64,000 nt of DNA from Lactococcus carnosus (GTDB taxonomy: Bacteria > Bacillota > Bacilli > Lactobacillales > Streptococcaceae): positions 1,550,001-1,614,000 of the forward strand of contig NZ_CP017194.1 in assembly GCF_006770265.1 (NCBI RefSeq). Reading direction: 5' to 3'. This document shows positions 1 to 8,882 of the stretch, piece by piece; positions within the stretch are counted from its first letter, which is position 1; each line of letters opens with the position of its first letter. Below the pieces are notes generated by a model that searched no databases, was not told the DNA's origin, and saw nothing but the letters and a program-made list of their open reading frames with translations. The position numbers were made by a program, and so were the translations under genes.

Positions 1-1239
1 ATTGATGACAATGACTTGTGCATTTTTTGATTTTTGTTGGGTTAACTGCCAAAAATCTTGTTCATAATGGAGTTGCCCTTGTCTAGCATCTCCTGTGTGT
101 CGAATACTATCAAGATAGGTGTGACTGGTCATGGTTGAACTCACCTCATCCAGTTCACCTGTTTTTGTTTCTGTCAGCCAGACCAAAATCTTCATCTTGA
201 AGATTTCAAAATTTTTACCATCATCACACTTATATAGTAACTTGCTAAATCTTTCTAGGGAGATATAATTTCTTGTTCCGAGAATTTTGGCAAAGTTGAC
301 ACCAAATTTCGACTTGAAAATCGGTGCCAAGTCCTCCATCAACTGGTCTTGTAACACCTTGGTCGGGACAGAAACAATCACTTGCTTGCCTTGACCTAGT
401 AAGGTTAGTAAATAAGCATAGGTTTTACCAATTCCTGTTGGTGCTTCAATAAAGGATGGTGCTTGATCTGTTAATCGCTCACGCAAAATATCAGCGAATG
501 CCTTTTGCTGAGTACGCTCATCCAACTTCAGTAATTTCAAATTAGCACGAAAGTTTTTCTTAACTAGATTTTTATTTTCGGAAAAATAAGGTTTCAAAGT
601 GGCAATATGATTGACCTTGATCATATCCGCATGCTTACGATTAGCTACTTTGAGCTGTTCTGAAATCACACAAGGCGTTTCATAGACCAAATTATCGCTT
701 GCATGGTGCAAAATTTCAGACAGAACATTCTTAGGCAGATTTGCCATTTTTTCTTGCATCTTGATTAACAAATTAGCCGTTGCATAGGCATCTGATAGTG
801 CTTCATGCGGTCTATCATGTTGTAAATTCAAGACATGTGAAAGTGACTCTAGGCCATACTTTTTCAGACTGGGAAAGAAAACCCTTGCCAGCTCAATCGT
901 ATCCACTCTAGGCATATCTAAACTAGCCCCATGCTGTTCAAAGGTACGCGCAAGTAAATGATAGTCAAACTTAACATTATGCGCAACAAAAATACAGTCC
1001 TGCAATATATCAGCAACTGCTGGCATAATCTCCCTAAAATCTGGCGCACGTTCTACCTGTGCGGTGGTAATTCCTGTTAAAGCTGTAATATGAAAGTCTA
1101 ATGCCTCATGGGGGTTCACATCAGTCTGATAGGTCTTTGTAATCTTGCCATCTTCAACTATTGCGATCCCAATTTGGATAATTTTACTCGTGTGGCTGGC
1201 GCTAGTCGCCTCTAAATCCACTACTGCATATGTCGTCAT
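1..1239 (-). CDS. dinG: DinG-type ATP-dependent DNA helicase with N-terminal exonuclease domain (partial, runs off left edge)
   Basis: The reading frame is open for 413 codons from the start to the left edge, so only the N-terminal half is present. Residues 1-160 form a DnaQ-like 3'-5' exonuclease: VVDLEAT near the start, then VAHNVKFD, and HEALSDAYAT with its late acidic residue. A helicase part follows with Walker A-like EAPTGIGKTYAYL and VSVPTKVLQDQL. This fusion is typical of Firmicutes DinG, an XPD-like superfamily 2 helicase linked to DNA repair. The start at 1239 gives MTTYAVVDLEAT. Two further in-frame ATG codons (1245, 1248) lie just upstream, and no strong ribosome binding site separates them. 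Confidence 0.88.
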   Translation of the reverse strand, partial: MTTYAVVDLEATSASHTSKIIQIGIAIVEDGKITKTYQTDVNPHEALDFHITALTGITTAQVERAPDFREIMPAVADILQDCIFVAHNVKFDYHLLARTFEQHGASLDMPRVDTIELARVFFPSLKKYGLESLSHVLNLQHDRPHEALSDAYATANLLIKMQEKMANLPKNVLSEILHHASDNLVYETPCVISEQLKVANRKHADMIKVNHIATLKPYFSENKNLVKKNFRANLKLLKLDERTQQKAFADILRERLTDQAPSFIEAPTGIGKTYAYLLTLLGQGKQVIVSVPTKVLQDQLMEDLAPIFKSKFGVNFAKILGTRNYISLERFSKLLYKCDDGKNFEIFKMKILVWLTETKTGELDEVSSTMTSHTYLDSIRHTGDARQGQLHYEQDFWQLTQQKSKNAQVIVIN

Positions 1240-1429
1240 AATCATCATTTCTATGTAAAAGATAAGTTACCCTATTATAACATATTATCCGGTTGCCTCT
1301 GGATCAGCACATTTTTTTAGTGCACAAAATATCAGCTATTTAGCTATCAATTTAATCCTATTAAGCAAGGCCTCTTTAAAAACCTGTAATATTTAAGATA
1401 CCTTAAATCACTTGATAAATTAGCTATTC

Positions 1430-1466
1430 GTGTCAAGTTTTCTTAATTTCTGATATAATGAAGCTA
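1430..1466 (+). promoter_or_regulatory. Extended -10 promoter, possibly giving a leaderless mRNA
   Basis: TGATATAAT (1451-1459) is an extended -10 element. A weak -35 (GTGTCA, 1430-1435) lies 18 bp upstream. The expected start of transcription, 6-7 nt after the -10, coincides with the A of the ATG at 1466, and there is no room for a ribosome binding site. Confidence 0.6.
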
Positions 1467-2101
1467 TGAAAATTCAAATGATTCGAAACAGCATTGCTGC
1501 TGAAAACACTTATTTTTTAACCAATGACACGGCTACGATTGTCATCGATCCAGGCAGTGAAACTGACCAAATCCTGGCAGTCATTCGTGACCTTGGTACA
1601 CCTGTCGTGGCTATTTTGCTGACACATGCGCATTATGATCATATCATGAGTGTTGAAGCAGTCCGTAAGGAAACAGGTGCACCTGTTTATATCAGCGCGC
1701 TTGAAGCTGACTGGCTCTATACGCCTGTGCTAAATCTTTCGGGTTTGCCACGTCATGATAAGGATCTACCAAATGTCATCGTAAATGCTGCAGAGTATAC
1801 CTTCGAAAACAATGTTCCCTATGACTTATCTGGCTTTTCATTTACTGTCCTTGCGACACCGGGTCACTCACAAGGTGGTGTCTCTTTCGTCTTTGAAGAT
1901 GAAAAAGTCGTTTTCACAGGAGATGCTCTTTTCTCTGGGACGATTGGCCGGACTGACCTAAATACCGGTGATTTAGAAACGCTAAAAACATCAATCCAAA
2001 CCCAACTTTTCCCACTTGCGAGTAGCTATCAGGTATTTCCAGGTCATGGCCCACAAACGACTATCGGTGCTGAGCGAAACTTCAACCCTTTTTTCAATTA
2101 A
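1466..2101 (+). CDS. MBL-fold metallo-hydrolase, glyoxalase II-like
   Basis: This is a metallo-beta-lactamase-fold hydrolase of the short glyoxalase II-like group (YqgX type). The metal-binding signature THAHYDH is at residues 53-59 (H54, H56, D58, H59). Further ligands are in TPGHS (about residue 131), the GDALFSGTIGRTDL segment (about 151) and FPGHG (about 194). At 211 residues it lacks the C-terminal HAGH domain of true glyoxalase II, so the substrate is open; thioester hydrolysis is the usual guess. The first ATG lies only 7 nt after the -10 element, so the mRNA may be leaderless. Met5 is an alternative start but has no ribosome binding site either. Confidence 0.85.
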   Translation: MKIQMIRNSIAAENTYFLTNDTATIVIDPGSETDQILAVIRDLGTPVVAILLTHAHYDHIMSVEAVRKETGAPVYISALEADWLYTPVLNLSGLPRHDKDLPNVIVNAAEYTFENNVPYDLSGFSFTVLATPGHSQGGVSFVFEDEKVVFTGDALFSGTIGRTDLNTGDLETLKTSIQTQLFPLASSYQVFPGHGPQTTIGAERNFNPFFN

Positions 2102-2132
2102 TAAGAGATATAAGTCATGAGGTTGCAACTTA

Positions 2133-2141
2133 TGATAGAAT
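2133..2141 (+). promoter_or_regulatory. Probable toxin mRNA promoter (extended -10)
   Basis: TGATAGAAT is an extended -10 without a good -35. It would start the toxin transcript at about 2148, a few bases before the 5' segment that can pair with the mRNA 3' end. Confidence 0.45.
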
Positions 2142-2193
2142 TTAAAAGTAGAAAAGTTAAGACGGTGGCTATCTTTGAGAGGTGGTGATGCTT

Positions 2194-2256
2194 ATGAAAG
2201 TAAACATCAAAATCTATGGAGAGGAGATGCCTATTTGTCAGTTTATCAAGCGTTAA
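2194..2256 (+). CDS. 20-codon leader ORF overlapping the toxin start
   Basis: An ATG with a good ribosome binding site (AGGTGG, about 2180) opens a 20-codon frame, MKVNIKIYGEEMPICQFIKR. It ends inside the toxin gene in another frame. The peptide itself looks unremarkable. Its likely role is translational coupling, with ribosomes reading it opening the toxin start region, as mok does for hok. It could instead be a chance frame; the strong ribosome binding site is the only positive evidence. Confidence 0.4.
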   Translation: MKVNIKIYGEEMPICQFIKR

Positions 2257-2315
2257 GCCTAATGATTGCTTTGGCAATTCTAGTCTTAAAGCTTAATGAC
2301 AAGAACAAAAAATAA
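2235..2315 (+). CDS. 26-residue hydrophobic type I toxin (holin-like toxin family)
   Basis: TTG opens a 26-codon frame, MSVYQALSLMIALAILVLKLNDKNKK, with a GGAGAGGAG ribosome binding site 7 nt upstream. One transmembrane helix (about residues 7-19) is followed by a polar lysine-rich tail. The MSVYQAL-x-LMI start and the length match the small 'putative holin-like toxin' proteins common in Lactobacillales, which are grouped with TxpA/Fst-like type I toxins acting on the membrane. It is too short for ordinary gene callers. An antisense RNA gene overlaps its 3' end. The family assignment is from memory of the sequence pattern; the RNA features around it are directly visible. Confidence 0.75.
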   Translation: MSVYQALSLMIALAILVLKLNDKNKK

Positions 2316-2427
2316 CCTGTCTTTAACTTTGGCGAGTTGAACAGGCTATTCCTATAGTTTATAAATGAGCTACCGTCTTAAACGGTTCTACGGAGAGAAC
2401 GTGTAACAGCACGTTCTCTTTTTTATA
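2304..2427 (-). ncRNA. Antisense antitoxin RNA, RatA-like
   Basis: A consensus promoter on the minus strand (TTGACA, 17 bp, TATAAT) should start an RNA at about 2426. It runs leftwards over the toxin mRNA 3' region and ends at a hairpin (2311-2350) followed by a U-rich run at about 2305. One pair of this hairpin is G-U in the minus-strand RNA but A-C on the plus strand, so the hairpin is built for the antisense RNA. Length is about 120 nt. It would base-pair with the toxin mRNA from the end of the ORF through its terminator. Confidence 0.75.
2394..2424 (+). terminator. Terminator of the toxin mRNA
   Basis: AGAGAACGTG (2394-2403) pairs perfectly with CACGTTCTCT (2410-2419) across a 6-nt loop, followed by a T run. 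It also forms the 5' hairpin of the antisense RNA. Confidence 0.9.
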
Positions 2428-2432
2428 CTTTA

Positions 2433-2461
2433 ATTATAGGTTAGATTTTTTATATTGTCAA
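2433..2461 (-). promoter_or_regulatory. Consensus promoter of the antisense RNA
   Basis: On the minus strand, TTGACA (2456-2461), a 17-bp spacer and TATAAT (2433-2438) match the sigma-A consensus exactly. This fits the strong constitutive expression expected of a type I antitoxin. Confidence 0.9.
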
Positions 2462-2688
2462 GCTTTTCGTCTAACATCACTTACTTAACGTATGAGTTTA
2501 CTTATTTTTTGTTAGATTGAAAGAAGGTGAATAGGCCATATTTTATGGATGACTACCTAGTCCCCCTACTACTTTTAGAGTCAAATCAAATGACTATTTT
2601 GCCATTAGAAAAGACCTTCCTTTTTGGAAAGTCTATATTCTGGGGGTCACATCAAGCCACGGCCCTTGTCTTTTTTTGCAACTCTCGC
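2462..2688. other. Intergenic stretch between antisense promoter and thrS
   Basis: Apart from the thrS terminator, no gene is visible. A TCTAACA/TGTTAGA inverted pair (about 2470 and 2510) frames an AT-rich segment of no recognised function. Confidence 0.5.
2612..2634 (-). terminator. Terminator of thrS
   Basis: On the minus strand AGACTTTCC pairs with GGAAGGTCT (one G-U) around an AAAAA loop and is followed by TTTTCT. Confidence 0.75.
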
Positions 2689-4632
2689 TTATTTAGCGAC
2701 GCGTGAGTAATTAGCAACATCTTTTAAGATGTCCGCTACAAATGCTGTCAAGCTTGCTTCTTCTGTTGCCTTGCTACCGTAACGGCGAACATTGACAGAG
2801 TTATCAGCTTGTTCTTTATCCCCAACAATAATTTGGTAAGGAATTTTATTAGTTTGCGATTGACGAATCTTATATTGCATTTTTTCATTTCTCTCATCAA
2901 CATTAACACGGATACCTGCATTTTTAAGGGCATCAGCAACTTGCCAAGCATAATCAACATGGACATCATTTGATACAGGGATGACTGTCACTTGTGTTGG
3001 GGCAAGCCAAGTTGGGAAGGCACCTTTATAGACTTCAGTCAAGTAGGCAACGAATCGTTCCATCGTAGAGACGATACCACGGTGAACCATGACAGGACGA
3101 TGACCTTCGCCATCAGCACCAACGTACTCTAATTCAAAGCGTTCTGGTAATAAGAAATCCAACTGAATTGTTGACAGTGTTTCTTCATTACCCAGTGCTG
3201 TTTTAACTTGAACATCTAGTTTTGGTCCGTAGAAAGCTGCTTCGCCTTCTGCTTCAAAATAGTCCAGTTCCAGTTCATCCATCGCTGCTTTAAGCATGAT
3301 TTGGGCATTATCCCACATCTCATCATTGTCAAAGTACTTTTCAGTATCCTTAGGATCACGGTAGCTGAGACGGAAACGATAATCAGTGACATTAAAGTCT
3401 TCATAAACATCTGTCATTAACTGTAACGCACGCTTGAACTCATCTTTGATTTGATCAGGACGAACAAAAATGTGGCCATCATTGAGTGTCATTTCACGGA
3501 CACGTTGAAGACCTGAAAGGGCACCTGATTTTTCATAACGGTGCATCATACCAAGCTCAGCTATCCTGATTGGTAATTCACGGTAAGAATGCACATCGTT
3601 TTTGTAGACTTCAATATGATGTGGGCAGTTCATCGGACGTAAGACAAGTTGCTCACCTTCGCCCATATCCATTGGCGGGAACATATCCTCATGATAGTGA
3701 TCCCAGTGACCAGAAGTTTTATAAAACTCAACACTTGCCATGATTGGTGTATAAACATGTTGGTAACCGCGCGTGATTTCTTTATCAACGATATAACGTT
3801 CGATAGTACGGCGAATAGTTGCCCCATTTGGCAACCAAAATGGTAGGCCAGAGCCGACTTCAGGATTCACCATGAAGAGATCCAGTTCACGACCAAGTTT
3901 ACGATGGTCACGTTCTTTGGCTTCTTCACGCATTGTCAGATAAGCTTTAAGGTCTTTTTTATCAAACCAAGCTGTCCCATAAATCCTTTGCATCATCGCA
4001 TTGTCACTATTACCACGCCAATAAGCACCCGCAACGTTTAGCAATTTGAAAATTTGAATTCGGCCTGTTGTTGGCACATGAGGCCCACGACATAGGTCAG
4101 TATATTCTCCTTGACTATAAATCGTCAAGCCACCCTCATCTTCATTATGCTCTTCGATGAGTTCTAGTTTGTAAGGATCATTAGCAAAAATATCTTGCGC
4201 TTCGGCTTTACTCACTTCACGACGAATAGAAGGTAGATTTTCTTTGACGATTTTCATCATCTCTTCTTCAATCCTTGGTAGATCATCATTTGAAATCTGA
4301 CCAGCAGCATTATCAGTATCATAATAAAAGCCGTCTTGGATCGATGGACCTACGCCTAGATGAATATCTGGGAATAGACGACGTGCCGCTTGGGCAAATA
4401 GATGAGCAGCTGAATGACGCAATAACGGCAAGGCATCTTCATGATCAGCAGTCACGATTTCAATCGTGCCATCTTCAGTAATCTCGCGTGTTGTATCAAT
4501 CAGTTTACCGTTAAATTTACCGGCAAGTGCCTTTTTAGATAAAGACTTGCTGATAGCTGCGGCAACCTCAACAGTTGTCACACCACTGTCAAAAGTTTTT
4601 ACAGCGCCATCTGGGAATGTAATGTTAATCAT
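2689..4632 (-). CDS. thrS: Threonyl-tRNA synthetase
   Basis: Charges tRNA-Thr. Domains in order are an N-terminal TGS domain (MINITFPDG...), the editing domain with [11 protein letters not shown], a class II catalytic core with PMNCPHH (zinc-binding Cys and His) and [17 protein letters not shown], and a C-terminal anticodon-binding domain. The 647 residues are normal for the full-length enzyme. The frame is open 8 codons further up, but ATG 4632 follows AGGAG at 8 nt and gives the usual N-terminus. The gene stands alone behind a T-box leader, so its expression should rise when uncharged tRNA-Thr accumulates. Confidence 0.97.
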   Translation of the reverse strand: MINITFPDGAVKTFDSGVTTVEVAAAISKSLSKKALAGKFNGKLIDTTREITEDGTIEIVTADHEDALPLLRHSAAHLFAQAARRLFPDIHLGVGPSIQDGFYYDTDNAAGQISNDDLPRIEEEMMKIVKENLPSIRREVSKAEAQDIFANDPYKLELIEEHNEDEGGLTIYSQGEYTDLCRGPHVPTTGRIQIFKLLNVAGAYWRGNSDNAMMQRIYGTAWFDKKDLKAYLTMREEAKERDHRKLGRELDLFMVNPEVGSGLPFWLPNGATIRRTIERYIVDKEITRGYQHVYTPIMASVEFYKTSGHWDHYHEDMFPPMDMGEGEQLVLRPMNCPHHIEVYKNDVHSYRELPIRIAELGMMHRYEKSGALSGLQRVREMTLNDGHIFVRPDQIKDEFKRALQLMTDVYEDFNVTDYRFRLSYRDPKDTEKYFDNDEMWDNAQIMLKAAMDELELDYFEAEGEAAFYGPKLDVQVKTALGNEETLSTIQLDFLLPERFELEYVGADGEGHRPVMVHRGIVSTMERFVAYLTEVYKGAFPTWLAPTQVTVIPVSNDVHVDYAWQVADALKNAGIRVNVDERNEKMQYKIRQSQTNKIPYQIIVGDKEQADNSVNVRRYGSKATEEASLTAFVADILKDVANYSRVAK

Positions 4633-4660
4633 GCTAGTTTCTCCTTTTTTAATCAAAAAA

Positions 4661-4880
4661 GCCCTATGTTCATTATGAACACAGGACGTTAAACACGTGG
4701 TACCACCTGAATTTATCCGACCTAAAAAGCGGACATCTCTCCAGCTGTAACGTAGCCAAACGTGATATTTTTCAAAATCAATTTTAGATAAAGTAGTATT
4801 GATATCTCGATTTTACAGTGCTCTCACCATCCACTGCTCGCTTGTTCAAAAAATCATCCGATATTAACGTGCCTTTATGT
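4661..4880 (-). promoter_or_regulatory. T-box riboswitch leader of thrS
   Basis: The minus strand carries the conserved T-box sequence AGGTGGTACCACG (4696-4708), preceded by a long structured leader and followed by a terminator helix (4661-4687, 11-bp stem with two G-U pairs, then a U run). Uncharged tRNA-Thr should pair with the UGGU-type bulge and favour the antiterminator. A threonine specifier codon is expected in the stem I loop. An ACT near the middle of the leader is a candidate, but I cannot fix the fold by eye. Confidence 0.93.
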
Positions 4881-4885
4881 TATTC

Positions 4886-4914
4886 ATTATAATGCTTTAT
4901 TTGATATTTGTCAA
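4886..4914 (-). promoter_or_regulatory. thrS promoter
   Basis: On the minus strand TTGACA (4909-4914), a 17-bp spacer and TATAAT (4886-4891) match the consensus fully. It lies just beyond the stop codon of mtsA. Confidence 0.9.
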
Positions 4915-4927
4915 AAACATTTTAGGC

Positions 4928-5866
4928 CTATTCTCCTTTAAGTCCCTGATAAATCTTATCCAGGTTCCATTGCATCATATCATAGTAAGTATCACCTGGC
5001 TCACCTTGCTTAGCAAGAGAGTCTGTAAAAATGGTTGATTTGATCGTTAAGCCAGTTTCCTTAGCGACCTGCGTCATCGATTTTTTTGAGACAGACGTTT
5101 CGACAAATAGCCCTTTTACGTCTGATGCCTTAATTTTTTTTAGGACTTGGGATAGTTGTTCGGGTGTGCCTTGCGATTCTGTATTGATCTCCCAGATATA
5201 AGCTGGTGTCACATGATAGGCTTGTGAAAAGTATTTAAAGGCCCCTTCTGATGTCACGAGTAGTCGTTGTTTTTCTGGGATATCTAAGAATTTTTCTTTA
5301 GCAGTCGCATCTAATGTTTTAAGTTTTTTGACATAGACATCTGAGCGTTTTTGATAGTAGTCTTCATGTTTAGGGTCCTTGCTTTTTAACACCTCAGTTA
5401 TGGTCAGTATATACTTAATCCCATTGCCCAAATCAAGCCAGGCATGTGGATCGGTTTCTGAGGTATTGGTGCTCAGATACATCGGTGTGACGGCCTGACT
5501 TGCTGTAAAAACCTGCTCCCCTTCGGTTTTATGCGCTGTTTTGATTAGTTTTGTGAACCAACCGCTACCACCTGTCTCTAGGTTTAAGCCATTATGAAAG
5601 AGAACATCAGCTTGTGTTGCTGCTGAAATATCAGCAGGTTTTGGGTCATATTCATGCGGGTCAACACCCCGCCTTACGATACTGTGGAGCGACACCTTAT
5701 CTCCAGCAACCTGCCTAACCATATCCTCTAAAATCGAATTGGTTGTGACAACCCTTAACTTGTTGCCAGTTGCTTGTTTGGTTATCTCCCGATGGCTTGT
5801 AAAATAGAGTACGCCACCCAAGAGAAGCGAAAGCGGGATAAGGGTCATGATGAGTTTTTTTAACAT
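4928..5866 (-). CDS. mtsA: Manganese/zinc ABC transporter substrate-binding protein
   Basis: A cluster A-I (ZnuA/PsaA/MtsA) metal-binding protein. The four expected ligands are present at the usual spacing: H71 (VDPHEYDP), H141 (DPHAWLD), E207 (TSEGAF) and D282 (FTDSLA). This His-His-Glu-Asp set is typical of Mn-binding members such as PsaA. The hydrophobic N-terminus (residues 1-22) has no cysteine, so there is no lipobox; the protein is probably held by an uncleaved signal anchor. It is the last gene of mntH-mtsB-mtsC-mtsA, 20 bp after the permease gene. Metal choice is inferred from ligands and from the neighbouring mntH and mntR. Confidence 0.9.
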   Translation of the reverse strand: MLKKLIMTLIPLSLLLGGVLYFTSHREITKQATGNKLRVVTTNSILEDMVRQVAGDKVSLHSIVRRGVDPHEYDPKPADISAATQADVLFHNGLNLETGGSGWFTKLIKTAHKTEGEQVFTASQAVTPMYLSTNTSETDPHAWLDLGNGIKYILTITEVLKSKDPKHEDYYQKRSDVYVKKLKTLDATAKEKFLDIPEKQRLLVTSEGAFKYFSQAYHVTPAYIWEINTESQGTPEQLSQVLKKIKASDVKGLFVETSVSKKSMTQVAKETGLTIKSTIFTDSLAKQGEPGDTYYDMMQWNLDKIYQGLKGE

Positions 5867-5886
5867 CTAATCCTCCTTTTCTAATC

Positions 5887-6741
5887 CTAATGATGATTTG
5901 ACAGGTTCACTTTAAACAAGATGCCTTGCTTAGGTGATACTAGAAATGAAATACCAAACAGGATGGCTGCGACAAGGACAATAGCCGGTCCCGATGCTAG
6001 GTTAAAAGTGTAACTGATAAATAGACCGACAAGCGCAGCAACAGCGCCAAATACACCTGAATAAACCAGCATGACATGTAATTTATCTGTCCATAAAAAG
6101 GCAGTAGCTGCTGGCGTGATGAGCATGGCAACAACAAGGATTATCCCAACGGTTTGCAGCGAAGACACCGTTACCAAAGTCAGTATCAGCATCAAGGCAT
6201 AGTGAATGGCTTGTGTTTTCAAACCATAAGTCTGTGCAAAGGTCGTATCAAACGACGTGATCAGTAATTCTTTATAAAACAAGACGATAAATAAGATGAC
6301 GACAATTAACACACAAGTGGTCGTGATCAAGTCTCCATCACTGACAGCTAAAACATTACCAAATAAAATATGGTGTAAGTTACTTGCACTTTCTGCGAGA
6401 GAAATCAAGATAAAGCCTAACGCATAGAAGGCACTAAAGACAATGCCAATCGCTGTATCACTTTTAAGTTTACTATGGCTAGCCACATAGCCAATCAGCA
6501 TGGCCGCTAAAATACCAAAGACCGATGCACCGAAAAGCAGGTTGATCCCTAGCATATAGGCAACCGCCACACCTGGTAAGACCGCATGCGATATGGCATC
6601 TCCCATCAGAGACATACCTCTTAAAATGATGAAGCTACCAATAATACCGCTCATGACCCCGACTAATATAGCCGTAATCAGGGCAGTTTGTAGGAAATTA
6701 TATTGGGACAAAGCTGAAATAAATTGGCTAATACTCGTCAT
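5887..6741 (-). CDS. mtsC: Manganese/zinc ABC transporter permease
   Basis: ABC-3 family (ZnuB/PsaC-like) membrane protein of 284 residues with about eight hydrophobic segments. It contains GSFIILRGMSLMGDAISHAVLPGVAVAYMLG split over the first helices, the family's coupling region. The frame is open 34 codons upstream, but ATG 6741 follows GGGAGG and sits inside the end of mtsB with a 14-bp overlap, the usual arrangement. It forms the membrane channel of the transporter with MtsB and MtsA. Confidence 0.92.
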   Translation of the reverse strand: MTSISQFISALSQYNFLQTALITAILVGVMSGIIGSFIILRGMSLMGDAISHAVLPGVAVAYMLGINLLFGASVFGILAAMLIGYVASHSKLKSDTAIGIVFSAFYALGFILISLAESASNLHHILFGNVLAVSDGDLITTTCVLIVVILFIVLFYKELLITSFDTTFAQTYGLKTQAIHYALMLILTLVTVSSLQTVGIILVVAMLITPAATAFLWTDKLHVMLVYSGVFGAVAALVGLFISYTFNLASGPAIVLVAAILFGISFLVSPKQGILFKVNLSNHH

Positions 6742-7495
6742 GGGCGCCTCCCTCTTGCATTTGACGGTCATCCTGTTCAAATAAGAGATCACCAAAATCA
6801 GAACTAAAGGCCTTTTGGATATTTGCCTTAGTATAAGTCTCACCTACTGGACCATTTGCCACGATACCACGGTTCATGATGATCAGATCATCAAAATACT
6901 GTGTGACCTTGTTTAAATCATGATTAACCACGATGATCGTCTTACCTTTAGTACACCATCTTTTTAAAATCGACATAATGCTTTGCTCACTTGCCATATC
7001 GATGCCGACAAATGGTTCATCTAAGATGACTATCTCCGCATCCTGGACAATGGCACGCGCAACAAACACACGCTGTAATTGGCCACCTGATAAGCTACCA
7101 ATCTGCCGGTCTTTAAAGGCAAGCAGGTCCACTTGCTCAAGCGCAGCAAGTGTCGCTTGTTTCTCAGCCACTCCTGGACTTTTAAAGAGACCTAGCTTAG
7201 GATAGGTGCCTGTCAATACCACGTCAAATACACTGATTGGAAAGGTTAAATCAACAGCAGCACGCTGCTCAACATAGGCAATCTTCTCTTTGAGTTTGTT
7301 GAGCGGTTTGCCATCTAGAGAGGCTTGCCCACTTTTACTTGAGGTTAGACCAAGTGCACCCTTAATCAAGGTTGATTTACCAGCGCCATTTGGCCCAATG
7401 ATACCCGTAATTTTCCCTTTTTGAAAGGCAATAGATAGCTGATTCAAAATCAGCTCGCCTTGATATGCGACGGTCAATTTATCTATTTTAAACAT
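6728..7495 (-). CDS. mtsB: Manganese/zinc ABC transporter ATP-binding protein
   Basis: ABC ATPase of 255 residues. Walker A GPNGAGKST is at 34-42, a Q-loop lies in AYVEQRAAVDLTFP, the signature is SLSGGQLQR and Walker B is VILDEPFVGID, followed by the H-loop NHD. It is closest in pattern to ZnuC/PsaB/MtsB. It starts 11 bp after the stop of mntH and overlaps mtsC by 14 bp, so the NRAMP transporter and the ABC transporter are probably co-transcribed. It powers divalent metal uptake at the inner face of the membrane. Confidence 0.93.
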   Translation of the reverse strand: MFKIDKLTVAYQGELILNQLSIAFQKGKITGIIGPNGAGKSTLIKGALGLTSSKSGQASLDGKPLNKLKEKIAYVEQRAAVDLTFPISVFDVVLTGTYPKLGLFKSPGVAEKQATLAALEQVDLLAFKDRQIGSLSGGQLQRVFVARAIVQDAEIVILDEPFVGIDMASEQSIMSILKRWCTKGKTIIVVNHDLNKVTQYFDDLIIMNRGIVANGPVGETYTKANIQKAFSSDFGDLLFEQDDRQMQEGGAHDEY

Positions 7496-7506
7496 TCACT
7501 AACTTT

Positions 7507-8847
7507 CTAGAACATATCGATAATCAGCTTAATATTGAGGACGGTTAAAGCAATAGCTGCAAACCACCCTAAACCAGCGATGATTTTTTTATTTTTAAAC
7601 CGTTTCCCCATTATTTTCTCACTAGAGGTGAAATAAACGAGTGGAATCATCGAAACAGGAAGGGCTATGGATAGAAAGACTTGAGATTTGACCATCAAAT
7701 CATCCAAACCACCTTCACTACCATGATAATAAACGGCTGCGATTAAGACAGGGATCACAGAAATCACACGTGTGATTAAGCGACGTGCCCATGTTGGTAT
7801 CTTCAGATTAATAAAGCCTTCCATCACGATTTGACCTGAAAGTGTCCCTGTAATCGTTGAGTTTTGGCCTGATGCTAAAAGTGCGACTGCAAATAAGGTT
7901 GAAAGGAGCGGACTTGCAACTGCACCTGCTAATTTATTATCTTGTAAGGCATTATACAAAGACGTAAAGGTGCCTAAGCCTTCACCACGACCAAAGAACA
8001 TGGCCGCTCCTAAAACGAGGAGTAGGGTATTGATGATAAAGGCAATCGTTAATTGAATATTTGAATCCCAAGTCGAGAAACGAACAGCACGCGCCACATC
8101 ATCTTCATCTTGTCGATTGTAGTTACGTGACTGGGCGATAGAGGAGTGCAGATAGAGATTATGTGGCATAACAGTCGCACCAACGATACCCAGCGCCATG
8201 GTTAACTGCCCTCTATTTAAAATTTGTTTTTGTGGCACAAAGCCTTTAGCTAGTTCTGCAAGTGCTGGATTTGAAATCGCGACTTCATACATAAAGACGA
8301 CCATGATCACTGTAATTAGGGTGATGACAATCGCTTCGATTTTACGAAAGCCTAATTTCATCAAAAATAATAAGAGTAAGACGTCAAATACCGTCAGGAT
8401 AACCCCCCAGATAATCGGTAGACCAAATAATAAGTTCAAGGCAATCGCCCCACCACCGACTTCTGCGATATCTGTTGCCATAATCGCAAATTCCGTAATC
8501 ACCCAAAGGACAAAGCCAAGTTTTTTTCCGGTATGTTGCCGTGTTGCTTGTGCCAAATCTAAGCCAGTTACAATCCCTAGTTTTGATGCCATATACTGTA
8601 ATAACATGGCGATCAAACTTGAAATTAAGACAACTGATAAAAGGAGATAGCCATATTCAGCCCCACCACCAATCGAGGTAATCCAGTTACCTGGATCCAT
8701 ATAGCCTACTGCTACCAAGGCGCCCGGCCCTGAGAAAGCTATAATATTTTTCCAAAAGCTATTACTTTTGGGGATGTCTACCGTCCCATTTATTTCAGCT
8801 AAACTTGGCCCATTAACATAGGCGATAAACTTCTTATGCTTCTTCAT
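7507..8847 (-). CDS. mntH: NRAMP-family divalent metal (Mn2+) transporter
   Basis: Proton-coupled Mn2+ importer of 446 residues with about 11 transmembrane helices. The metal-binding motif DPGNW is at residues 51-55 in helix 1, and [10 protein letters not shown] supplies the helix 6 motif; together they are diagnostic of bacterial MntH. Start ATG 8847 is preceded by AAGGAG. It lies between mntR (129 bp upstream) and mtsB (11 bp downstream). Having both transport systems in one operon behind a DtxR-family regulator implies strong dependence on manganese, as is usual for lactic acid bacteria. Confidence 0.95.
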   Translation of the reverse strand: MKKHKKFIAYVNGPSLAEINGTVDIPKSNSFWKNIIAFSGPGALVAVGYMDPGNWITSIGGGAEYGYLLLSVVLISSLIAMLLQYMASKLGIVTGLDLAQATRQHTGKKLGFVLWVITEFAIMATDIAEVGGGAIALNLLFGLPIIWGVILTVFDVLLLLFLMKLGFRKIEAIVITLITVIMVVFMYEVAISNPALAELAKGFVPQKQILNRGQLTMALGIVGATVMPHNLYLHSSIAQSRNYNRQDEDDVARAVRFSTWDSNIQLTIAFIINTLLLVLGAAMFFGRGEGLGTFTSLYNALQDNKLAGAVASPLLSTLFAVALLASGQNSTITGTLSGQIVMEGFINLKIPTWARRLITRVISVIPVLIAAVYYHGSEGGLDDLMVKSQVFLSIALPVSMIPLVYFTSSEKIMGKRFKNKKIIAGLGWFAAIALTVLNIKLIIDMF

Positions 8848-8882
8848 GATTCTCCTTATCTGATTTTGTTACCTTTTTAACG

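Noticed and set aside
8198-8650. 150-codon plus-strand frame opposite mntH
   Set aside because: Antisense shadow of a membrane transporter with no promoter or ribosome binding site.
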